From Levilactobacillus namurensis DSM 19117 (GTDB lineage: Bacteria; Bacillota; Bacilli; Lactobacillales; Lactobacillaceae), in contig NZ_AZDT01000018.1 in assembly GCF_001434785.1 (NCBI RefSeq), positions 1-55,013 of the forward strand: DNA of 55,013 bases, given 5' to 3'. The notes below the pieces were generated by a model. The model was not told the origin of the DNA. It made no database searches and saw only the letters and a program-made list of their open reading frames with translations. Positions 45,038 to 53,879 of this stretch are shown piece after piece. The position numbers and the translations under genes are program-made. Every line of letters starts with the position of its first letter. Within the stretch, counting starts at the first letter, position 1.

Positions 45038-47234
45038 TCCAGCGGCCACGGTCTTTCATCTACAGACCGACCACACCAGCTACATCGTTGAAATACTGCC
45101 TAACCAGACCTTAGGACAGGTCTACTACGGCGACCGGATTCCCGTCAAAGACGCCTATCCCAACCTCACCGCGCGCGAGGAGCGGGGCGGGACCCCGACC
45201 TGGCACGATGACCTGCCGGACTTTCAACCGGAACTGGTCAAGACCGAGTACGCGAGCTTGGGGAAGGGGGATTACCGCTACCCGGCCTTTCAGCTGACGC
45301 AGCCCAACGGTAGTCGGATCTCCGAATTCGTTTACCAAGACTATCAGCTGACGGCGGGTAAGCAGCGGTTACCCAAGTTACCATCAACCTTCGATGACAC
45401 CCAAGACGGTGCGCAGACGTTGACCATCACCTTGAAGGACCGGTTGACGGGGGTCTTACAGCACCTAAACTACGCGGTCTTCCCGCACCAGGATGTCATC
45501 GTCCGCAGCGCGACCTTCGAGAACCCAACGGCCACGGCGGTTACCCTGAACACGGCCTACAGCGCTCAGCTGGATCTGCCGGACGATCGGTACGATTTTC
45601 TCCAGTTCGCCGGCGACTGGGCCCGGGAACGGCACCTGTACCGCAACCGATTGCGGCCGGGCAGTCAAAGTATCGCCAGTCTCCGTGGCGCCTCGAGTGC
45701 CCAGGAGAACCCGTTCATGATGCTGGCTCGACCGGAGACCACCGAGACCCAGGGAAGCGCCTATGGCCTGAACCTGGTGTACTCGGGGAACTTCAACGAT
45801 AGCGTTGAGGTCAACCAGTTCGCCACCAGCCGAGTTTTAATCGGAATCAATCCGACCGAGTTCGCCTGGAACCTGGTACCAGAGAGTACCTTCCAGACGC
45901 CGGAAGCCATCTTGAGCTACACGTCGGCGGGGCTCAACCAGTTGTCCCAGCAGATGGGGGACTTCTACCAGCACCACTTGGTAAATTCGAAGTTTGCTAA
46001 CCAGGAGCGCCCGGTCTTGATCAACAACTGGGAAGCCACTTACTTTGATTTCGATGAAGCCAAACTCATGACCATCGTCCGCCAGGCGCACGACCTGGGA
46101 ATCGACATGTTCGTCTTGGACGACGGCTGGTTCGGCCACCGCAACGACGACACCACGTCGCTAGGCGATTGGTTCACCAATCAGCCTAAGTTCCCGCAGG
46201 GCTTATCGCACTTCTGTGACCAGGTCCACGCACTAGATATGCAACTGGGACTGTGGTTTGAACCGGAGATGGTCTCCAAGGACAGCGACCTCTACCGGGC
46301 CCATCCGGATTGGCTGATTGGCGACCCGAATGCGGAGTTGACGCCTAGCCGGCACCAGTTCGTCTTGGACATGTCGCGCAAAGACGTGATCGACTACCTG
46401 GCACAACGGATCAGTGAAATTATCGATGAGACCCACCTGGATTACATCAAGTGGGATATGAACCGGAACATCACCGAAGCCTTCAGCCATCAGCTGGCGG
46501 CGACCAACCAACTGGAGTTAGCCCACCGCTATATTCTGGGAGTCTACGACCTGTATGACCGGTTGACGCAGGCTTATCCGGACGTCTTGTTCGAGTCCTG
46601 CGCGTCCGGGGGCGGACGGTTCGACCTGGGGATGATGTACTACGCTCCCCAAGCTTGGACCAGTGATGATACGGATGCCGTGGAGCGTTTGAAGATCCAG
46701 TACGGCACATCGTACGGGTACCCGCAAGCTATGATGGGCGCCCACGTCTCTGCGGTGCCGAACGAGCAGGACGGGCGGATCACGTCACTGACTACCCGGG
46801 GCGCAGTGGCCTTCTTCGGGGACCTGGGTTACGAGTTAGACATCACCCAGATGACGCCGGATGAGCTACAGCAGATCAAGGAACAGGTAGCCTTTTACCA
46901 CCAGTACCGACAGCTCTTCCAGTTCGGTAAATTCTACCGAATCGACAGTCCGTTTGCCGATGATGGCAATCTGACCAGCTGGGGCGTGGTGGCGTCCGAC
47001 CAGTCTCAAGGCATCTTCGGGCGGTACCAACTGTTGAATCACCCCAACGCGCCGTACCAGCGCCAGTTCTTCCAGGGGTTGGATCCTAAACGACAGTACA
47101 CGGTCAACGGCGGGGCGGAGCACTTCTCCGGGACCGAGCTGATGGCGGCGGGGTACTTCGTGCCGTCTGTGAAGCCGGCCAAGGGATACTCCAGCGACTT
47201 CAGCGCCCAGTTGTTCATCGTCGAAGCGGTTTAA
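45021..47234 (+). CDS. melA: GH36 alpha-galactosidase
   Basis: The product is 737 residues, cytoplasmic, the size of lactobacillus MelA tetrameric enzymes. Catalytic nucleophile Asp479 lies in LDYIKWDMNR, and the acid/base Asp is in TSDDTDAVERL near residue 549. Other family motifs are VLDDGWFGHRNDD, GLWFEPEMVS, ESCASGGGRFDLG and GAHVSAVPN. It hydrolyses terminal alpha-galactose from melibiose, raffinose and stachyose. AGGAGG lies 8 bases before the ATG, inside the acetyltransferase gene. The LacS-type transporter follows downstream, beyond a structured repeat. Confidence 0.95.
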   Translation: MSITINPAATVFHLQTDHTSYIVEILPNQTLGQVYYGDRIPVKDAYPNLTAREERGGTPTWHDDLPDFQPELVKTEYASLGKGDYRYPAFQLTQPNGSRISEFVYQDYQLTAGKQRLPKLPSTFDDTQDGAQTLTITLKDRLTGVLQHLNYAVFPHQDVIVRSATFENPTATAVTLNTAYSAQLDLPDDRYDFLQFAGDWARERHLYRNRLRPGSQSIASLRGASSAQENPFMMLARPETTETQGSAYGLNLVYSGNFNDSVEVNQFATSRVLIGINPTEFAWNLVPESTFQTPEAILSYTSAGLNQLSQQMGDFYQHHLVNSKFANQERPVLINNWEATYFDFDEAKLMTIVRQAHDLGIDMFVLDDGWFGHRNDDTTSLGDWFTNQPKFPQGLSHFCDQVHALDMQLGLWFEPEMVSKDSDLYRAHPDWLIGDPNAELTPSRHQFVLDMSRKDVIDYLAQRISEIIDETHLDYIKWDMNRNITEAFSHQLAATNQLELAHRYILGVYDLYDRLTQAYPDVLFESCASGGGRFDLGMMYYAPQAWTSDDTDAVERLKIQYGTSYGYPQAMMGAHVSAVPNEQDGRITSLTTRGAVAFFGDLGYELDITQMTPDELQQIKEQVAFYHQYRQLFQFGKFYRIDSPFADDGNLTSWGVVASDQSQGIFGRYQLLNHPNAPYQRQFFQGLDPKRQYTVNGGAEHFSGTELMAAGYFVPSVKPAKGYSSDFSAQLFIVEAV

Positions 47235-47314
47235 TTTTAGTTGGAATCAGTGCCTTACCGACTAGAGTAGTTGGCCGGCCAGCGGATGGTCAGTGAGCCT
47301 GAGTCTAGTGATTG

Positions 47315-47383
47315 CCAGGGCGGGAGGCCTGTATTGAAAATGGTGATTTTATCAGGTTTAATACTCGGGTTTGCCTCCCCAGG
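47315..47383. repeat. Long imperfect hairpin after the alpha-galactosidase gene
   Basis: GGGAGGC (47322-47328) and GCCTCCC (47373-47379), with inner GTATT/AATAC pairs, form a long hairpin. No T tract follows, so it is not a typical terminator. It lies 27 bp before the A-type repeat copy 2. Confidence 0.5.
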
Positions 47384-47409
47384 TGGTTAGAAATCAGCTT
47401 AGTGTTTTC

Positions 47410-47567
47410 GTGAGCCGTGAGGGCGACCAGACAGGGCTCAGCCGTGAAATTATTCTTAGTTGGCGTTCCTCAGCCAGCTTAGAATAAGGCCCAGCTTCGA
47501 GACCGCTCTGTGGCTCGAAGTGGTGCCCACGGCGTTCCAGCTCTGTCTGGTCGCTCGGTAAGGCGGA
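47410..47567 (+). repeat. Structured repeat, subtype A, copy 2
   Basis: The closing helix pairs GCGACCAGACAGGGCT with AGCTCTGTCTGGTCGC; inner helix GCCGTG/CACGGC. Hairpin 2 is TTATTCTTAGTTGGC/GCCAGCTTAGAATAA and hairpin 3 CTTCGAG/CTCGAAG. Both hairpins differ in sequence from copy 1 but keep pairing. It lies between the alpha-galactosidase and transporter genes. Confidence 0.88.
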
Positions 47568-47654
47568 TGTACCATGCAGTATCAGTTACAAAATAAAATC
47601 AATAAGATGATTTGGCCGCGCAATGCGGTCGAATAGAATGGTGAGGCGAGTAAC

Positions 47655-49604
47655 ATGGTCAATCAAAAGCAACCGGAAGCCGCAGAAAGCAAGTCCCGGC
47701 AGTTAGTTTCCCGGTTATCCTATTCATTTGGGGCGTTTGGACACGATGCCTTTTATTCAACGTTGTCCACGTACTTTATTATGTTTGTCACGGCGCACTT
47801 GTTCGATAAGACGGACGGGGCGCAAAGTAAGATGATTGCGGCCATCACAGCAATCATTTTCGTCCTGCGGTTCGTGGAATTAGCCATTGATCCGCTGATT
47901 GGGAACGCTATCGACAACACCCGGTCGAAGTGGGGCCACTTCAAGCCCTGGATCATTGCCGGGGGGACGATTGGGTCCATCGTTTTGGCCATCCTGTTCA
48001 CCAACATGGGGGGCTTGAACACCAAGAACCCGATTCTGTACTTAATTTTGTTTGCGATTCTGTATATCACCATGGACATCTTCTACTCCTTCAAGGACGT
48101 GGGGTTCTGGTCCATGATTCCGGCGATTTCGTTTGACTCGGTCGAACGGGAAAAGACCGCGACTTACGCCCGGGTCGGCTCGACCATCGGGGCCAACATC
48201 GTGGGGGTCGTGGTTACGCCCATCGTGGTCTTCTTCTCCGTAAACGCCAACCACGGCCAAGGGGATACGCGCGGGTGGTTCGCCTTTGGGCTGATTATCG
48301 CACTGCTCTCCTGGATTTCCGCTATTGTGGTGGGGCTGGGAACTAAGGAAAATGATTCTGAGTTGCGGAAGAACACCGAAAAGACCACGGTGCGCGGGGT
48401 CTTCAAGGTCTTGGGCCGTAACGACCAGCTGATGTGGCTGTCGCTGACTTACGGGCTCTACACGTCCGGAATCGCCATCACTAACGCCATGGAATTCTAC
48501 TACTTTACTTATATTCTGGGGAAACCCGGGCAATTCAGTCTGTTGGCGACGTTAAACGCCGTCATCGGGGTCTTCTCCGTCTTGGCCTTCCCACCCCTAG
48601 CGCGGAAGTTCAGTCGGCGGAAAGTCTTCTTCATCTCAATCGCCATCATGCTGGTCTCACTGGCTTGCTTCACGGTCGCCGGGGATTCTCTGCCGATGGT
48701 CCTGTTCTCCGCGGTCCTGTTCTTCATTCCGCAACCATTGATTTTCTTGGTAGTTTTGATGATCTTGAGTGACTCCGTGGAATACGGGCAATTGAAGTTC
48801 GGACACCGGGACGAATCCCTGACCCTGTCTGTCCGGCCCTTGCTGGATAAATTAGGGGGTGCGATCTCCAACGGGATCGTGGGGATTGCTGCGGTTCTGG
48901 CTGGAATGACTACGGGGGCAACGGCCGGCGACATCACTGGTCACGGTCAATTGGTCTTCAAGCTCTTCATGTTCGGCTTACCGACGCTGCTGGTTCTGGC
49001 GGGGACCTTTATCTTCTTCAAGAAGGTCACGCTGGATGAAAAGCAACACGCCCAAATCGTGGACGAGTTGGAAAAGACTTGGCACGAACACCTGGACACT
49101 AACCAGAATCCCGAGGATATCCAACAAGAACTCGCTGGTACCACGACGGTTCAGGTTCCCGTGAGCGGGGAACTGGTCTCCTTACAACAGGTGGCCGAAC
49201 AGAGCTTCGCTTCGGGAAAGATGGGCGAAGGGTTTGCCATCAAGCCTAGTGACGGTGAGGTCTGCGCGCCGTTCGACGGAGTGGTCGAGGCGACTTTCCC
49301 GACCCGCCACGCGATTGGGTTGCGGTCGGATAACGGGGTCTTGTTACTGATCCATATTGGGGTCGACACGGTCACCATGCAGGGGACTGGGTTCGTCCAA
49401 TACGTGACAGAGGGCGAGCACGTTGCGGCCGGACAGAAGCTGATTGAGTTCTGGGCCCCAGCCATCCACAAGGCGGGTCTGGATGATACCGTAATGGTGG
49501 TGGTTACCAACCATGGCGATTTAGCACCATTCAAACCGGCGAAGACAACCGGTACGGTCCACCAAGGCGACCCAATCTTAGATTTAACGTTAAAAACTGA
49601 ATAG
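47655..49604 (+). CDS. LacS-type galactoside transporter with C-terminal EIIA domain
   Basis: The product is 649 residues: an N-terminal GPH symporter domain of twelve membrane segments (about 20-460), with LSYSFGAFGHDAFYSTLSTY and FVELAIDPLIGNAIDNTRSK, and a C-terminal PTS EIIA-like domain (about 500-645). His567 in LLLIHIGVDTV is the expected phosphorylation site, used by HPr to tune transport. This is the LacS/RafP arrangement. Next to an alpha-galactosidase, melibiose or raffinose uptake is most likely; lactose is possible. The start has a weak ribosome site (GGTGAGG). Two terminators follow. Confidence 0.92.
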   Translation: MVNQKQPEAAESKSRQLVSRLSYSFGAFGHDAFYSTLSTYFIMFVTAHLFDKTDGAQSKMIAAITAIIFVLRFVELAIDPLIGNAIDNTRSKWGHFKPWIIAGGTIGSIVLAILFTNMGGLNTKNPILYLILFAILYITMDIFYSFKDVGFWSMIPAISFDSVEREKTATYARVGSTIGANIVGVVVTPIVVFFSVNANHGQGDTRGWFAFGLIIALLSWISAIVVGLGTKENDSELRKNTEKTTVRGVFKVLGRNDQLMWLSLTYGLYTSGIAITNAMEFYYFTYILGKPGQFSLLATLNAVIGVFSVLAFPPLARKFSRRKVFFISIAIMLVSLACFTVAGDSLPMVLFSAVLFFIPQPLIFLVVLMILSDSVEYGQLKFGHRDESLTLSVRPLLDKLGGAISNGIVGIAAVLAGMTTGATAGDITGHGQLVFKLFMFGLPTLLVLAGTFIFFKKVTLDEKQHAQIVDELEKTWHEHLDTNQNPEDIQQELAGTTTVQVPVSGELVSLQQVAEQSFASGKMGEGFAIKPSDGEVCAPFDGVVEATFPTRHAIGLRSDNGVLLLIHIGVDTVTMQGTGFVQYVTEGEHVAAGQKLIEFWAPAIHKAGLDDTVMVVVTNHGDLAPFKPAKTTGTVHQGDPILDLTLKTE

Positions 49605-49616
49605 TTAACGATTAAG

Positions 49617-49700
49617 CACTGGAGAAACGATTCGTTTCTTCAGTGTTTTTGGTTATGATAAAGGGCCCGTAAGTACGTGAACTTGCGGGCCTAGTTTTAT
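49617..49700 (+). terminator. Tandem terminators after the LacS-type gene
   Basis: The first hairpin CACTGGAGAAACGA/CGTTTCTTCAGTG is followed by five T residues (49617-49651). A second, GGGCCCG...GCGGGCC followed by TAGTTTTATT, lies at about 49660-49700. Confidence 0.8.
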
Positions 49701-49746
49701 TGGATGAAAGAAATTGACGCTTTTAAACAACTATTGTGGTTTTATT

Positions 49747-49904
49747 CGCCTTACCGGGCGCCCAGACAGGGCTGGAACGCCGTGGGCACCACTTCGAGCC
49801 AAAAAGCGGTCTTGAAGCTGGACTTTATTCTAAGCCGGCTGAGAAACGCTAACTAAGAATAATTTCACGGCTGAGCTCTGTCTGGCCGCCCTCACGGCTT
49901 ACAC
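49747..49904 (-). repeat. Structured repeat, subtype A, copy 3
   Basis: On the minus strand GTAAGCCGTGAGGGCGGCCA opens and CCCGGTAAGGCG closes the element. Hairpin 2 is TTATTCTTAGTTAGC/GCCGGCTTAGAATAA; hairpin 3 CTTCAAG/CTCGAAG has one mismatch. Its 5' end faces the 5' end of subtype B copy 1, 31 bp away. Confidence 0.87.
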
Positions 49905-49935
49905 AGAAATTGGGCATCAACCTGGATTGGTTGAG

Positions 49936-50098
49936 CACTAACGTAAGGTCCCGGTGATCGCTAGAGCTCAGCCAGTGAAATTGGCGTTGGCTGAGTGGTT
50001 TTCTCAGCCTAGGCCAAGGCCGAGTTTCAAGATTCGCGGGTTGGGCGAAGCTTGAAATCGTGCCCACAGGCGTCACGGCTCTAGCGGTTGCCGGGACC
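49936..50098 (+). repeat. Structured repeat, subtype B, copy 1
   Basis: It begins CACTAACGTAAGGTCCC. The closing helix pairs GGTCCCGGTGATCGCTAGAG with CTCTAGCGGTTGCCGGGACC. The core CAGCC-GTGAAATT and GTGCCCAC-GGCGT is shared with subtype A. Hairpin 2 is TTGGCGTTGGCTGAG/CTCAGCCTAGGCCAA; hairpin 3 TTTCAAG/CTTGAAA has an inner TCGC/GCGA extension. Confidence 0.87.
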
Positions 50099-50131
50099 GA
50101 ATTCATTTGCAATTTAGCGTCAACATAAATT

Positions 50132-50446
50132 TTAGAATTGATGCAGGAAAATGGAATCCGCGTCTACGTCGGTGTGGAAGACCTCGTTGGCGTCGGAGAG
50201 TTGGAGGATGTTCTGCGGCTGGTGAGCTTCCTCGCCGGAGCAATCCTTCAAAGCCAGGAATTGGTGAGATTTTGAGTAGAGCACGACGGAACAATCGGCC
50301 GGATCGCGGCGTTGTGGATCGTAGTTCACACAGACCAGTTGTTGAACGAACGGCTCATTGATAAACGGCGAAATAATCGTCATTGCCCGCTTCTTAAACG
50401 TTGGTTGACTAAACGTGGTCCCCATCACGATAGTTTTGTGTCTCAT
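50132..50446 (-). CDS. Small hypothetical protein
   Basis: The product is 104 residues, soluble, with no recognised domain. The ATG has GGGGGAG 7 bases upstream on the minus strand, which supports real translation. It contains FLALKDCSGEEAHQPQNILQ and ends DSIFLHQF. It stands alone, facing the LacS-type gene, with structured repeats on its downstream side. Function unknown. Confidence 0.65.
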   Translation of the reverse strand: MRHKTIVMGTTFSQPTFKKRAMTIISPFINEPFVQQLVCVNYDPQRRDPADCSVVLYSKSHQFLALKDCSGEEAHQPQNILQLSDANEVFHTDVDADSIFLHQF

Positions 50447-50573
50447 TGTTATCTCCCCCTTGTAGTTTTAGCCTAGCACGAGTAAGGGGGTAAGGCGAGG
50501 CGGCCAATTTAGAATTCATGGCTAGCTTACAATCCTTAAGCATTCGGAGACGACTAACTTTACCAGGTGACCT

Positions 50574-50609
50574 AAAAGAGGTCCGGGACAAAATTCCCAG
50601 ACCTCTTTT
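50574..50609. terminator. Hairpin between convergent and divergent genes
   Basis: AAAAGAGGTC and GACCTCTTTT form perfect arms around a 16-base loop with GGG/CCC. T-rich on the plus side (TTTTGTTCTT). It may end minus-strand transcripts of the hydroxyacid dehydrogenase gene or plus-strand readthrough. The rest of 50447-50741 shows no gene. Confidence 0.5.
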
Positions 50610-50741
50610 GTTCTTGTCACTAATGTTGCGGTGCTGAAACGTGCGACCAAAGGTAACTAGCTCCGCTTAACCCCGTAAGCCAGTATCCGACTTATGACGT
50701 TAATGCTCACTGGCTAATCGCCTTTGGTTCCACTCGTAGAC

Positions 50742-51689
50742 TTAATACCCGCGTTGAGGGTCGACTTGGTTCACGGCCAAGTGCCCGTCGGCGAGGTAGC
50801 TGGTGAGGTTCTGGTAGAACAGTTCGAAGATGGGCCGGTTGTTGGCCACGGAGAATCCGGTCTGGTGTGGCGTGATTAAGACGTTAGCGTAGTCCCAGAG
50901 TTTGGATTCACGAGGAAGCGGTTCGGTCTCGAAGACGTCTAAAGCGGCGTTTAGAACTTCTCCTTTATCTAAGGCCTGCATCAATGCGGTGGTGTTCACG
51001 GAACTGCCCCGGCCGACGTTGACGAAGACCCGTAAGCCGGTCAACTGTTGGAAGAAGGCGGCGTTGAAGTAGTGGATGGTCGCGTCAGTAGCCGGCATGT
51101 TGTTGATCACGATGTCGGCGTCCTTTAAAAGTTCGGCATCGTGGTCCAGGCTGACGGTCTGCTGGAAGCCGTCGACGGGGTGGCCCGTGCGGTTGACCCC
51201 GTAAGGTGCGTTACCGAAACCGCGGAGAAGCTTCGCGATGGCTTGGCCGATGCTCCCGGTTCCGTAGATGACCACCCGCTGTTCGGACAGGCTGTGCAGG
51301 TCGTTACGGTTCGGTTGTTGCCAGAAGTGGCCGGCTTGGTTCTGCACAGCCCCGTCGAAGCCCCGCAGGAAGTAGAGCAGGTACCCGATGGTGGATTCGG
51401 CGATGGCCGGTGAGTAGACGCCACTGGCGTTGGTCAGGGCCACTTGGTGTTCGGCCAACCAGTCGAGCGGCAGGTAGTCGATGCCGGCACTAAAGGTCTG
51501 AATCCAGTGGACCTGGTTGCGGGGGTCCTTTAAGGCCTGATCACCCAGCGCACTCCAGCCGAAGATGCTGGTGATGGGCCCGGTGGCGTCCTGGTAGGTG
51601 TCGGGCGTGTAGAATTCTGCGTCCAGCGCGTCCAAGCGATGCCGCTGGTCCGGGGTCAGGGGATAAAGTAATAAGATACGTTCCGTCAT
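50742..51689 (-). CDS. D-2-hydroxyacid dehydrogenase family protein
   Basis: The product is 315 residues. The nucleotide-binding motif is VVIYGTGSIGQAIAKLLRGF near residue 138. Catalytic residues appear as Arg in NVGRGSSV, Glu in VFETEPLP and His in ITPHQTG. It belongs to the D-isomer-specific hydroxyacid dehydrogenases, closer to glyoxylate/hydroxypyruvate-reductase-like members than to lactate dehydrogenase. AGGAGG lies upstream of the ATG. It is a single gene divergent from cydAB; two structured repeats fill the space between. The substrate is unknown. Confidence 0.9.
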   Translation of the reverse strand: MTERILLLYPLTPDQRHRLDALDAEFYTPDTYQDATGPITSIFGWSALGDQALKDPRNQVHWIQTFSAGIDYLPLDWLAEHQVALTNASGVYSPAIAESTIGYLLYFLRGFDGAVQNQAGHFWQQPNRNDLHSLSEQRVVIYGTGSIGQAIAKLLRGFGNAPYGVNRTGHPVDGFQQTVSLDHDAELLKDADIVINNMPATDATIHYFNAAFFQQLTGLRVFVNVGRGSSVNTTALMQALDKGEVLNAALDVFETEPLPRESKLWDYANVLITPHQTGFSVANNRPIFELFYQNLTSYLADGHLAVNQVDPQRGY

Positions 51690-51822
51690 GAAAAAGACCT
51701 CCTTGAGGGTAAAATTGACTGTCCCTAGTGTAGCACGTCTCCCGCCATTTACCGTATCATTTAGCGGGGAAAATCAGGTTTAACCGCTCAGCAAACGGGG
51801 GATGGTGCATCCGCTTACCCAT

Positions 51823-51981
51823 GCGCCTTACCGGTCGGCCAGACAAGGCTGGAACGCCGTGGGCACCACTTCGAGCCACAGAGCGGTCTCGAAGCTGGGC
51901 CTTTTCCTAGGCGAGCTGAAAGACGCTCACCAAGGAAAATTTCACGGCTGAGCCCTGTCTGGCCGACCTCTCGGCTCACAC
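51823..51981 (-). repeat. Structured repeat, subtype A, copy 4
   Basis: On the minus strand the closing helix pairs GGTCGGCCAGACAGGGCT with AGCCTTGTCTGGCCGACC, with one wobble. Hairpin 2 is TTTTCCTTGGTGAGC/GCTCGCCTAGGAAAA and hairpin 3 CTTCGAG/CTCGAAG. Its 5' end faces subtype B copy 2, 38 bp away. Confidence 0.88.
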
Positions 51982-52019
51982 TAGCCGTTAAATTGGACCT
52001 CGCGTGCCAAAAACACGAT

Positions 52020-52222
52020 CACTACCGTTAGGCCCCAGCAGCCGATAGGGCCCAGCCGGTGAGATTAGCGTTAGGCCAGCGGGTTCCTGGCCTTAGGCTA
52101 AGGCCGAGCTTTGAGATTCGCGGGTTGGGCGAAGCTCAAAGTCGTGCCCACTGGCGTCACGGCCCTGCCAATCGGCTGTTGGGGCCGTCTGAATCCGCTA
52201 GTTGTGCCCCGGTAAGGCGCAT
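52020..52222 (+). repeat. Structured repeat, subtype B, copy 2, with outer inverted repeat
   Basis: It begins CACTACCGTTAGGCCCC. The closing helix pairs GGCCCCAGCAGCCGAT with ATCGGCTGTTGGGGCC. Hairpin 2 is TTAGCGTTAGGCCAG/CTGGCCTTAGGCTAA; hairpin 3 CTTTGAG/CTCAAAG. Beyond the closing helix, CCGGTAAGGCGCAT (52209-52222) is the exact reverse complement of ATGCGCCTTACCGG at 51821-51834, so copies A4 and B2 together form a 402-bp unit with 14-bp terminal inverted repeats. Confidence 0.85.
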
Positions 52223-52342
52223 GACCCCCACCATAGAAGCCCAGTAGCACACTTCTTCAAATATGTTACTTAGTTGAGCTGCCATAATGTCAGAAAAATG
52301 GACAGAAAAAGAAGCTTTTGCGCAAAACATCAAGGTGAATCA

Positions 52343-52371
52343 TTGAATATTGGCTTATCACTCGATATAAT
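52343..52371 (+). promoter_or_regulatory. Promoter of cydAB
   Basis: -35 TTGAAT (52343-52348) and -10 TATAAT (52366-52371) are 17 bp apart, 56 bases before the cydA start codon. Confidence 0.72.
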
Positions 52372-52427
52372 GAGGATAAGCTAGCAATTATTTATTCATA
52401 CACATAACGTTTGGGGAGGTTAGAACA

Positions 52428-53879
52428 ATGCTTAATGTTGGTCTAGATATTCTAGGCTTAGCACGATTCCAATTCGGGATGACGACCGTTTTCCATTTCT
52501 TCTTTGTTCCGTTTTCCATCGGGTTGGCCTTTGTCGTTGCCGTTATGGAAACGATGTACGCCGTTAAAGACGACGAAGACTACAAGAAGATGGCCCAGTT
52601 TTGGGGCAAGATTTTCCTGTATAGCTTCGCCGTGGGGGTCGTGACCGGGATCATTCAAGAATTCCAATTCGGGATGAATTGGTCGGAATACTCACGGTTC
52701 ATGGGGGACATCTTCGGGGCGCCGTTAGCCATCGAAGCGTTAGCCGCGTTCTTCATGGAATCCACGTTCATCGGCATGTGGATGTTCACTTGGGACCGCT
52801 TCAATAAGTGGGTCCACACGTTATTTATTTGGCTGGTTATGTTTGGGTCTTCTCTATCAGCACTATGGATTTTGGCTGCGAACAGTTTCATGCAGAACCC
52901 ATTGGGCTACATCATTAACAAGCAGACCGGCCACGTTCAAATGGTCGACTTCGGTGCCATCGTGGGGAACCCCCAACTTTGGAACGAGTTCCCCCACGTT
53001 ATTTTCGGGGCATTTGTAACCGCTGCCTTTGTCATTGCGGGTTGCTCCGCTTGGCGGTTGCTGAAGAAGGACCACGTCACGTTCTACCGGAAGTCCCTGC
53101 AGGTGGCCTTGGTCATCGGCTTGATTTTCTCATTAGGCTCCATCGCCAGTGGGGACACGCAGATGCGTTACCTGCTGAACAACCAGCCAATGAAGGTCGG
53201 GGCCATGGAAGGGCTCTACAAGAACTCGACGGAAAAGGGTGAATGGACGGCCATTGCGGGCTTTGATACCAAGGCGCACAAGACCACCTGGTCCGTGGAC
53301 GTTCCGTATGTTTTGAACCTATTGAGTTACCATAAATTGACCGGGACCGTGACTGGGATGAACCAGGCCAATAAAGAGTTACACGCCAAGTACGATAAGA
53401 AATTCGGTAAAGACATCAACTACTACGTGCCAACCAATACCTTGTTCTGGAGCTTCCGGATTATGTCCGGTGCCGCCGCGTTATTTGCCTTGATTGCCGT
53501 GGTTGGGCTGATTATGAACCGTAAGAAGTCGCAAGCCATTATGAAGCAACGCTGGTTCCTGTATATCATGGGTATCTGCCTGTGGCTACCATTTATCGTG
53601 AACACTTGCGGTTGGTTCATCACGGAATTCGGTCGGTACCCGTGGGTGGTCTACGGCTTGTTGACTATCGCGGATGCGGTATCGCCAAACGTTTCCGTGG
53701 CCTCGCTGCTGACCTCAAACATTATCTACTTCCTGATGTTTGCCGGCATGGGGGTCGTCATGATCGTCCTGAGTCACCGGACCCTAAAGGCTGGACCGGG
53801 CGCGGACAATACCGACGGCTATGCGGCCAGTGACACTGATATTGATCCTTACTCGAAGGGGGCGTTCAACCATGACTAA
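52428..53879 (+). CDS. cydA: Cytochrome bd ubiquinol oxidase subunit I
   Basis: The product is 483 residues, an integral membrane protein with about nine helices. It binds haem b558, b595 and d and oxidises quinol. Signatures are LARFQFGMTTVFHFFFVPFS with the axial His, YSFAVGVVTGIIQEFQFGMN, the FMESTFIGMWMFTWDRF helix and the Q-loop GWFITEFGRYPW. It follows GGGGAGG. Lactobacilli generally cannot make haem, so this oxidase usually works only when haem and often menaquinone are supplied. Its stop overlaps the cydB start by 8 bases. Confidence 0.97.
   Translation: MLNVGLDILGLARFQFGMTTVFHFFFVPFSIGLAFVVAVMETMYAVKDDEDYKKMAQFWGKIFLYSFAVGVVTGIIQEFQFGMNWSEYSRFMGDIFGAPLAIEALAAFFMESTFIGMWMFTWDRFNKWVHTLFIWLVMFGSSLSALWILAANSFMQNPLGYIINKQTGHVQMVDFGAIVGNPQLWNEFPHVIFGAFVTAAFVIAGCSAWRLLKKDHVTFYRKSLQVALVIGLIFSLGSIASGDTQMRYLLNNQPMKVGAMEGLYKNSTEKGEWTAIAGFDTKAHKTTWSVDVPYVLNLLSYHKLTGTVTGMNQANKELHAKYDKKFGKDINYYVPTNTLFWSFRIMSGAAALFALIAVVGLIMNRKKSQAIMKQRWFLYIMGICLWLPFIVNTCGWFITEFGRYPWVVYGLLTIADAVSPNVSVASLLTSNIIYFLMFAGMGVVMIVLSHRTLKAGPGADNTDGYAASDTDIDPYSKGAFNHD

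Noticed and set aside
47410-47567. A/B repeats considered as T-box or other known riboswitches
   Set aside because: They lack the T-box word AGGGTGGNACCGCG, occur in both orientations relative to genes, and are not consistently in leaders.
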